A stretch of DNA of 6,546 bases from Chlamydiia bacterium (lineage in GTDB: Bacteria > Chlamydiota > Chlamydiia > Chlamydiales > FEN-1388). Positions 1 to 4,842 of the stretch are shown here, piece by piece; position 1 is the stretch's first letter, and each line of letters starts with the position of its first letter. The stretch is from contig PMZB01000304.1 in the NCBI GenBank assembly GCA_003170575.1, positions 1 through 6,546 on the forward strand, written 5' to 3'. The notes under the pieces were generated by a model. The model was not told where the DNA came from. It searched no databases and saw only the letters and a program-made list of their open reading frames with translations. The translations under genes were made by a program, and so were the position numbers.

Positions 1-2
1 AA

Positions 3-161
3 CTCATCGGCCAAGCAAATATTGAAGAAATGATACACCGAATTAAGTTGAAGAATCTCCTTACAGGGAACCATTGCTGTAAAAAAAACGAAATAGCCGG
101 GCTCGGGCTCGGCTCAAAAGAATTGGCTGTAAAGTCGATTCTTGAATTAAGATGTGTATAA
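3..161 (+). CDS. Possible 3' end of an upstream gene (partial, uncertain)
   Basis: This frame is open from the window edge to a TAA at 159-161 and encodes about 52 residues, opening LIGQANIEEMIHRIKLK. I do not recognise the product. The second half runs through the MITE-like repeat (34-199), including a GC-rich glycine/leucine stretch. If the frame is real, the element may have inserted near the end of the gene and supplied a new C-terminus. A competing possibility is the first frame, which ends at a TGA at 31-33 just outside the repeat after NSSAKQILKK. Both are too short to judge by composition, and the window may simply start in noncoding DNA. Confidence 0.22.
   Translation, partial: LIGQANIEEMIHRIKLKNLLTGNHCCKKNEIAGLGLGSKELAVKSILELRCV
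95..114 (+). repeat. GC-rich hairpin built from a GGGCTC tandem repeat
   Basis: The unit GGGCTC occurs twice in tandem (99-104, 105-110), followed by a truncated GGCTC (111-115). As plus-strand RNA, AGCCGGG (95-101) can pair with CUCGGCU (108-114), with one G-U pair. A further C-G pair inside would leave a UCGG tetraloop. No T-run follows on the plus strand. The stretch is far more GC-rich than its surroundings and lies in the middle of the inverted-repeat element, as its internal stem. Confidence 0.4.
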
Positions 162-162
162 T
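135..162 (+). promoter_or_regulatory. Candidate sigma-70-type promoter for the LOG-like gene
   Basis: A perfect -10 hexamer, TATAAT, lies at 157-162. The best -35 at normal spacing is TCGATT (135-140, 16-bp spacer), which matches TTGACA at only three positions. A TGTG directly before the hexamer resembles an extended -10 but is out of register by one base. Transcription would start near 168-170, at the edge of the right arm of the inverted repeat, giving a leader of roughly 114 nt before the ATG at 283. The position inside the repeat element suggests that the element brought the promoter. Confidence 0.45.
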
Positions 163-215
163 AATCCTAAAAGGAGATTCTTCAACTGAATTGGGTATAC
201 ATTTAAGGGAAAAGG

Positions 216-299
216 ATGCCTCAGCACTTGATCCTCACCTTAAAAGCAGGTATGATGAGCGACTATTTAAAAAGGGGGTGGCATGAAGCATCGTATTGA
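216..299 (+). CDS. Possible 27-codon leader ORF overlapping the LOG-like gene start
   Basis: An ATG at 216 opens a 27-codon frame, beginning MPQHLILTLKAG, that stops at TGA 297-299. It has a plausible ribosome-binding site, AAGGGA (205-210), five bases upstream. It overlaps the first 17 bases of the 709-aa gene in another frame, so ribosomes leaving it would terminate just past the ATG at 283. Such an arrangement can couple translation. The peptide has no run of a single amino acid that would point to attenuation. An ORF this short can arise by chance. Confidence 0.25.
   Translation: MPQHLILTLKAGMMSDYLKRGWHEASY
272..280 (+). promoter_or_regulatory. Ribosome-binding site fixing the LOG-like gene start
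   Basis: AAGGGGGTG differs from the ideal AAGGAGGTG at one base, where a G can still pair with U in the anti-Shine-Dalgarno sequence. Its core ends four bases before the ATG at 283. An in-frame TAA at 268-270 rules out any upstream ATG start, so 283 is well supported. Confidence 0.7.
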
Positions 300-2412
300 A
301 GACTACTCTCACGATTTAACCACTCCGGATGGAGTATTGGTCTCCTTAAACAGGCTGTCTGACTTTCAAGCTGAGGGTATTGTACGTATTGAAAAAATAA
401 GCCCTTGGTTTGTGGGATTTGACTTAGATAAAGGAAGACTATTTTTTAACGGCAAAAGCGTTCTTGCGCAAATTGGTTTAAATTTTGTTGGTACCCAGTA
501 CGAGCTTGACAAAGAGGAGGGACGAGCACAGGTTAAGGTAGAAATTACTGCAATTGGCCCCATTGCAAAAGATTTCCTCCCACTGCTAGAACCTGGGGCA
601 TATGTTGGAAAAATTTTTGCGAAAGATGAACGCCGGATTGTGCGAAACCCTGATTATATAGCTCGCATGTTTGGCAGATCTGACAGATGGGGAGCCCCCC
701 TTCTCTCTTTGGGAGCTATGCATGGAAGTGATGCGCTGGTGCTGGATGTGATCAATGGGCGCGCAGTAGCATATCTTTCTCTTTTGAATGGGAAAGTGGG
801 ATATGATTCCTCAATAAAAGGATTTTTACCCACTCTGGCGCGCGCCACAGGCTCCTTATACAAAGCAAGAGAACTGCTTCGATTGCATCAAGTTTGGATT
901 GAAAACGCCCCCAGAATACTTTCAGAAGGGGAACTCCTTCTTGTTAAAACTCCTCCCCTTCATATTCGCACTGTGTTCGCTCATGTGGTTGGAGAGCTTT
1001 TGCCTCCAGGATTTACCCACACCACAGCCTCTTTTCTGCAGCCTGATACAGAAGCCTCTGGAGACATATATGAATTTTATGGAAATTCGAACCGTGAACT
1101 TACTGATGTCCCTCTCGAATTTTATACACTAGAGCCTTATCGAGAACACGTCTTCTTCACTGATAGAGACCAGCTCCAAGCAAATATTGAAAGTTATGAA
1201 GACCTAAAAAAGGCGCTCGACACTGCCCCAGAGCCAAGTGAGCTTCGCGCGGCTGTATTTGTCGTAAAGGGAAGTCAATTAAAAGAAATATCTTCCCAAG
1301 ATTGGATCGCAAGCGATCCTCTTATTCAAGACCTTCCTGGCATTGGCCATAGTACCCGCCAAGCACAGCTTGTAGAACGATTTATCGTTCAACAACCCTC
1401 GTATCCTTTTTTAAAAGCAATAGAACAAGAGAGTGTGACAAGCCAAGGAATCCTTCTCTCGCGATATTTGCCCTCGCCTATTATGAAACGCATGCTGTTG
1501 AGCGACTCCGTATCTCGATGCCTTAAGGGAATTTATTTTAAACATCCTTCCCGCTCTCATGGCGACTTCTTCTCCAAAGACGATCGAGCACTCCTTAGTG
1601 ATCTCTATATTTTTGGCATCCCTGTGTTCTGGGTAGATGAACGATCCAAACAGATTCTTCAATATATGCAAAAGCCGCATAAGGAAGCTGGCATCTTTGT
1701 TCCCATGAATCGAACTGAAGAGTATCTGAAAGCAACAGCGTTTGGTGTTTATGGCTCAAACCTTCTTGTAGGTCCCTTCGAAGAGCAATTACACGAGCTT
1801 CTCTCAGGTATTTTGGAGATGAGATCTTCTGTTAACCATCCGCTTCTTTCACAAAATACTCCTATTGCCCTTGTAACAGGCGGAGGCCCTGGGGCCATGG
1901 AAGTGGCAAATAAAGTTGCTAAAGATCTTGGCATTCTCTCGTGTGCAAATATCGCTGACTTTAGGCTGAAAAGCACATCTGCTATGATGAATGAACAAGA
2001 ACAAAATCCGTACGTTGAAGCTAAAATGACCTATCGTCTTAAGGAACTCGTGGAACGCCAGGCTGAATTTAACCTCGAATTTCCTATCTTTGTAAATGGC
2101 GGGATTGGTACCGATTTTGAATACTGTCTTGAAGAAGTGCGCCGAAAAGTTGGTAGTATATTTCCTACCCCTGTGCTTCTTTTTGGAGATGTCGAATATT
2201 GGAAAAGCAAAATTACCTCTCGATATCAAAGAAATCTTTCCTCAGGAACGATTAAAGGCTCAGAATGGGTCTCTGGATGCTTTTTTTGCATTCAAACAGC
2301 AAAACAAGGCCTTGAAATTTATCGAAAGTTTTTTGAGGGTAAACTCCCCATTGGTAAAGAAGCTCCCCCTCAACCCCTGGGCTTTTTTGATTGTTCAGCT
2401 CAAAACCCATAG
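283..2412 (+). CDS. Large protein with C-terminal LOG/PpnN-like nucleotide-binding domain
   Basis: This 709-aa protein has a Rossmann-type LOG ('lysine decarboxylase-like') domain from about residue 483 to 660. Visible elements are AFGVYGSN (486-493), TGGGPGAME (532-540) and NGGIGTDFE (605-613). The last matches the family signature PGGxGTxxE, with Asn in place of Pro. GGGPGAME resembles the GPGAME of E. coli PpnN, a nucleotide 5'-monophosphate nucleosidase that splits nucleotides into base and ribose phosphate. That reaction is the best guess here. No signal peptide or membrane segment is visible, so it is probably cytosolic. Residues 1-480 match nothing I recognise; they look globular and include RMFGRSDRWGAPLLSLGAMHG near 130-150. 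Typical LOG proteins have about 180-250 residues and PpnN about 454, so this one is unusually long. Its 3' end overlaps the convergent DUF1207-like gene by 13 bp. Confidence 0.85.
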   Translation: MKHRIEDYSHDLTTPDGVLVSLNRLSDFQAEGIVRIEKISPWFVGFDLDKGRLFFNGKSVLAQIGLNFVGTQYELDKEEGRAQVKVEITAIGPIAKDFLPLLEPGAYVGKIFAKDERRIVRNPDYIARMFGRSDRWGAPLLSLGAMHGSDALVLDVINGRAVAYLSLLNGKVGYDSSIKGFLPTLARATGSLYKARELLRLHQVWIENAPRILSEGELLLVKTPPLHIRTVFAHVVGELLPPGFTHTTASFLQPDTEASGDIYEFYGNSNRELTDVPLEFYTLEPYREHVFFTDRDQLQANIESYEDLKKALDTAPEPSELRAAVFVVKGSQLKEISSQDWIASDPLIQDLPGIGHSTRQAQLVERFIVQQPSYPFLKAIEQESVTSQGILLSRYLPSPIMKRMLLSDSVSRCLKGIYFKHPSRSHGDFFSKDDRALLSDLYIFGIPVFWVDERSKQILQYMQKPHKEAGIFVPMNRTEEYLKATAFGVYGSNLLVGPFEEQLHELLSGILEMRSSVNHPLLSQNTPIALVTGGGPGAMEVANKVAKDLGILSCANIADFRLKSTSAMMNEQEQNPYVEAKMTYRLKELVERQAEFNLEFPIFVNGGIGTDFEYCLEEVRRKVGSIFPTPVLLFGDVEYWKSKITSRYQRNLSSGTIKGSEWVSGCFFCIQTAKQGLEIYRKFFEGKLPIGKEAPPQPLGFFDCSAQNP
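2356..2388 (+). terminator. Weak terminator-like hairpin inside the end of the LOG-like gene
   Basis: AAAGAAGCTC (2356-2365) can pair with GGGCTTTTTT (2379-2388) as RNA, giving up to ten pairs including two G-U, around a 13-nt loop. The T-run is part of the stem, and the hairpin ends 22 bases before the end of the stop codon, so it lies in coding sequence. It is listed because nothing better is seen between this gene and its convergent neighbour. It could equally be chance. Confidence 0.2.
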
Positions 2413-3575
2413 GAAAGTCGAAGAGATATATATTTTGTCCTGACCCGAGAAAACTGTCCATCAGGAGAAAATCCATTGTGGTATTCTAAAAAGGCACGCA
2501 CCTTTCTTCCAATACCATAGATTTTGCCCCACTCATATCCTAGGGCATAGGTAATATCTTCAGCATAGTGGTTTTCTTGCCAATTTTGCATGTGAACTGC
2601 AAGAAAAGGCTGTCCAAACAGTTGTTTAAAGTCAGTACGCGGCCCTCGCGCCTCAAAGCCATACTCTATATAGCCAAACTTCATTGACATCTCATTATCT
2701 GAGTGAACAACTCCGCCCAAAACAGCATACAAGCGAAGATTCTTTGTTATTTGATAATCCGTAGAAAGGTCCAGGGCTTCAAAGCTTTTATTTTTCCTGC
2801 CAAAATGAGCGTGATGCTGTAAGAATTCATCCCCTACATGGCTCGAAACATGATACAAACGGAGCCTGTAGGACCAAGGCCCTCGAGCATAGGTTAAGGG
2901 AAATCCACCATAGTAGTCTGCGTTAACAAAAGGAAAGTCCTTTTTGTATACATCGAACACACCAAACACTCCCCCTTCAGCTTCCAGCTGAAGATCCCCT
3001 CCTTTGAAATTCGCCCAGCGATATAGGGGAAATTGATCCCCAAATGTGATCTCTGTTGCTACCTTCCCTCCAATCTTATCTTGAAATCGGAAGCCGCTCG
3101 AAAATGAAATTTGGCGCGGATTTGCAATCTGCGTGGGATACAGAATAGTTGATTGAGGAAGCCATACGCCATGCCACTCTTTTTTCGACTCCGGAGATTT
3201 TTCGGCAGCAGGAATAATCGAATGCGTTCGTTGATTGGTTTCCCCTACTGAACGATGCGTCAATGATGTTACGAAAAGCACTACTTCATCCGCCTTCAAC
3301 TTATCTGCAGGAAGATTCCTTAAAAAAATATCCCCATTTCTAACGCATATCTTAATCCCAGTATCTGGATATTTTGTATCTAAAACGCCCTGAATATATG
3401 CCTCTAAATAGCTGTCAGAGCTTGTTTTCTGCGAAATATCCTCCGCTTTATCCTCAAAAGCAAAGTCTTCCGGCATCTCTACTGTACATATATCATCCCC
3501 AACAGATGCGGCCACAGATGGGCCAATACTGATTGCACAGAGAAAAATTATCGAAAAAAAATGAAACGCTTTCAT
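2400..3575 (-). CDS. DUF1207-like exported outer-membrane beta-barrel protein
   Basis: This 391-aa protein opens with a clear Sec signal peptide: MKAF, a hydrophobic core (residues 5-18), and likely cleavage after SVA at 20-22. Residues about 57-110 show an alternating pattern resembling a small BON-like domain (YIQGVLD...IKICVRNGDIFLRNLP). From about 135 to the end it is rich in amphipathic aromatic strands. Conserved-looking blocks are WLPQSTILYP (138-147), FGDQFPLYRW (178-187), HVSSHVGDEF (242-251), HSDNEMSMKFGYIEYG (291-306), ALGYEWGK (344-351) and FLEYHNGFSPDGQFS (362-376). It ends LRLSYGF; a terminal Phe is the usual signal for insertion by the BAM complex. These blocks fit my memory of DUF1207, a chlamydial family. 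The ATG at 3575 is chosen over a TTG at 3587 because the signal peptide begins there, although no good ribosome-binding site is visible. Function is unknown; a porin or surface role is inference. Confidence 0.82.
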   Translation of the reverse strand: MKAFHFFSIIFLCAISIGPSVAASVGDDICTVEMPEDFAFEDKAEDISQKTSSDSYLEAYIQGVLDTKYPDTGIKICVRNGDIFLRNLPADKLKADEVVLFVTSLTHRSVGETNQRTHSIIPAAEKSPESKKEWHGVWLPQSTILYPTQIANPRQISFSSGFRFQDKIGGKVATEITFGDQFPLYRWANFKGGDLQLEAEGGVFGVFDVYKKDFPFVNADYYGGFPLTYARGPWSYRLRLYHVSSHVGDEFLQHHAHFGRKNKSFEALDLSTDYQITKNLRLYAVLGGVVHSDNEMSMKFGYIEYGFEARGPRTDFKQLFGQPFLAVHMQNWQENHYAEDITYALGYEWGKIYGIGRKVRAFLEYHNGFSPDGQFSRVRTKYISLRLSYGF

Positions 3576-3641
3576 AATACACCGCAAGAAAATAGTAGAC
3601 TCTCTTTATGCCCTTCATGTAGTTTTCTTACAGGAAAGAAG

Positions 3642-3654
3642 TTGTATCATACAA
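3642..3654. promoter_or_regulatory. Palindrome centred in the divergent promoter region
   Basis: TTGTATCATACAA is a 13-bp inverted repeat, with 6-bp arms around a single central base. It lies in the 99 bp between the divergent DUF1207-like and GNAT genes. It contains a -10-like hexamer on each strand: TATCAT on plus (3645-3650) and TATGAT on minus. No good -35 box is seen for either. It could be an operator, overlapping divergent -10 boxes, or both. Confidence 0.35.
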
Positions 3655-3656
3655 GT

Positions 3657-3670
3657 AAAATCTGGATTTT
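3657..3670. repeat. Second small palindrome just before the GNAT start
   Basis: AAAATC and GATTTT form 6-bp arms around TG. Four more T residues follow directly, and then the ATG at 3675. This leaves the GNAT gene with an eight-T run where a ribosome-binding site would normally be. The repeat is AT-rich and may be chance. Confidence 0.25.
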
Positions 3671-3674
3671 TTTT

Positions 3675-4277
3675 ATGGCAATTAATGACCCAATTCTTCT
3701 TGACCTGCCTATGCCGATACGCACACCCCGCCTTCTCATACGTCCAGTTCAAGCGGGAGATGGGATAGCCATTACAGAAGCATTCAAGGAAAGTGTGAAA
3801 GAGTTGAGATGTTGGCTCCCCTGGGCTCGAGGCAATGCATTAACACCGACTGAAGCAGAAATTTTGGTACGCCGGTTTTATGCGGATTTCATTCTTCGCC
3901 AGGCTCTTCATCTTGGTGTTTTTTCTTCAACCCAGCTTATCGGGATGTGCGGGCTAAAAAATTTTCGATGGGATATCCCCAGTTGCGAGCTTGGGTACTG
4001 GTTTCGCACAGCAATACACCGCAAAGGCTATGCAACTGAGGCTGTGAACGCTCTTACAAAGTATATTTTCTCTCAAATTGGGATTCGCAGACTTGTGATC
4101 ATTTGCGACGAAGAAAATACTCGAAGCTATGCTATTGCGGAAAGACTTGGCTTTACCCTTGAGATGAAAGCAAAAGGTATTGTGCCTCCTGGCCCCAATA
4201 CAGACGAATTACGTCTCGGAAGATTATACTCAAGAATGTCTCTTGAAAATCTTCCTGAGCTAAACGTGGAGTGGTAA
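3675..4277 (+). CDS. GNAT-family acetyltransferase, RimJ/RimL type
   Basis: This 200-aa protein should transfer an acetyl group from acetyl-CoA to an amine. The RimJ/RimL branch typically modifies N-termini of ribosomal proteins, but the substrate here cannot be read from sequence. Seen: the N-terminal block IRTPRLLIRPVQAGDG (15-30), the acyl-CoA loop HRKGYATEA (115-123) and the late motif ENTRSYAIAERLGF (147-160), which together are diagnostic of the branch. The pyrophosphate-loop position usually Gln or Arg appears to be His115. Length is normal for the family. The ATG at 3675 is chosen because it places the first conserved strand at the usual distance, but only T residues precede it. A TTG at 3642 with AGGA upstream (3632-3635) is the main alternative. 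The frame is also open back to an ATG at 3561, which would overlap the divergent gene. It lies 7 bp before the ThpR-like gene, so the two are probably one operon. Confidence 0.85.
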   Translation: MAINDPILLDLPMPIRTPRLLIRPVQAGDGIAITEAFKESVKELRCWLPWARGNALTPTEAEILVRRFYADFILRQALHLGVFSSTQLIGMCGLKNFRWDIPSCELGYWFRTAIHRKGYATEAVNALTKYIFSQIGIRRLVIICDEENTRSYAIAERLGFTLEMKAKGIVPPGPNTDELRLGRLYSRMSLENLPELNVEW

Positions 4278-4284
4278 TTGTACT

Positions 4285-4842
4285 GTGAGATTATTCTTAT
4301 CATGCAATATTCCCGATAAAATAAACTCTTACCTTCTCTCCCTTGCAGAAGAGATACACTCTTTAAAATCTAAGGAATTGGATACTTTTGCCAAACTTAC
4401 TATCCCTAAACATTTTGACCTGACCATGAAATTCTTCGGGGAGGTCCCAGAAGCTCTTTTCGAAGACCTTAAGAAGTGCGTAGAATCTATCCATTTTCCT
4501 TGTTTCAAAGCTTCACTTCAAAAGATCCAGGTATTTAATCCAGAAAGAATCCGCATCATATGGGTTGGAGTTGCTCCAAATGAACCATTTTTCGCGCTCC
4601 ATAAAGCGGTAGAAGAGGCGCTCCTTTCCCTTTACCCTCTGGATCCTCGTTTTTCTCCACACATTACGCTGGCACGGGTAAAATCTGTTCACAATAGAAA
4701 GCTATTCTTGGAAAAGTTGCAAAAAATAGAAGTTGAGCCTCTCTCCTTCGATGTTGACCAGCTCATTCTTTTTCAGAGCAAAACAGAAACTAATGGAGCT
4801 GTACACACGCCTTTATTTACTGTCCCGTTGGAATTCAATTAG
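4285..4842 (+). CDS. thpR: ThpR/LigT-like RNA 2',3'-cyclic phosphodiesterase (2H family), altered first motif
   Basis: This 185-aa protein matches the 2H phosphoesterase family in length and overall pattern: MRLFLSCNIPD at the start, VFNPERIRIIWVGV (83-96), PHITLARVK (125-133), and a closing strand with FQSKTETNGAVHTPLF (163-178). ThpR enzymes hydrolyse 2',3'-cyclic phosphate RNA ends to 2'-phosphate and were first known as 2'-5' RNA ligases. Catalysis uses two HxT motifs. The second, H126-I-T128, is intact. The first reads PKHFDLTMKFFGE (41-53), where the usual P-E-N-x-H-x-T-L-K-F puts His at residue 45. Here it is Asp (codon GAC, 4417-4419), with a His at 43 instead. Activity may therefore be changed or lost. 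The start is GTG, with GGAG (4268-4271) 13 bases upstream, inside the end of the GNAT gene, which suggests translational coupling. Its stop overlaps the convergent flavoprotein gene by 8 bp. Confidence 0.82.
   Translation: MRLFLSCNIPDKINSYLLSLAEEIHSLKSKELDTFAKLTIPKHFDLTMKFFGEVPEALFEDLKKCVESIHFPCFKASLQKIQVFNPERIRIIWVGVAPNEPFFALHKAVEEALLSLYPLDPRFSPHITLARVKSVHNRKLFLEKLQKIEVEPLSFDVDQLILFQSKTETNGAVHTPLFTVPLEFN

Larger units (their letters stand above)
34..199. mobile_element. MITE-like element with terminal inverted repeats and TA ends
   Basis: The arms at 34-62 and 171-199 are inverted copies of each other, matching at 26 of 29 positions without gaps. The inner 17 bp or so (46-62 and 171-187) are perfect, sharing the core TTGAAGAATCTCCTT. 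Weaker matching continues inward to 67/166. Each arm starts at its outer end with TA, which would fit the TA target duplication of IS630/Tc1-mariner-type elements. The 108-bp interior has no convincing ORF of its own, so a transposase would have to act in trans. Alternatively, this is the stem of a structured RNA or a double operator. Calling it a MITE is inference; the inverted repeat itself is plain in the sequence. Confidence 0.5.

Noticed and set aside
75..115. Intrinsic terminator on the minus strand (GC-rich hairpin followed by a T8 run)
   Set aside because: On the minus strand the stem is only five pairs before a mismatch, and six non-T-run bases separate it from the Ts. No minus-strand gene is seen ending here.
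1849..2229. 126-aa minus-strand frame inside the LOG-like gene
   Set aside because: It is antisense to the conserved LOG domain, has no ribosome-binding site or recognisable motif, and is best explained as a shadow.
3576..3587. TTG start for the DUF1207-like gene, adding MRCI
   Set aside because: The ATG at 3575 begins a textbook signal peptide, and there is no ribosome-binding site that favours TTG.
3561..3674. Longer GNAT start at the ATG of 3561
   Set aside because: It would overlap the signal-peptide start of the divergent gene and add 38 residues rich in Ser and Cys that do not belong to the family.
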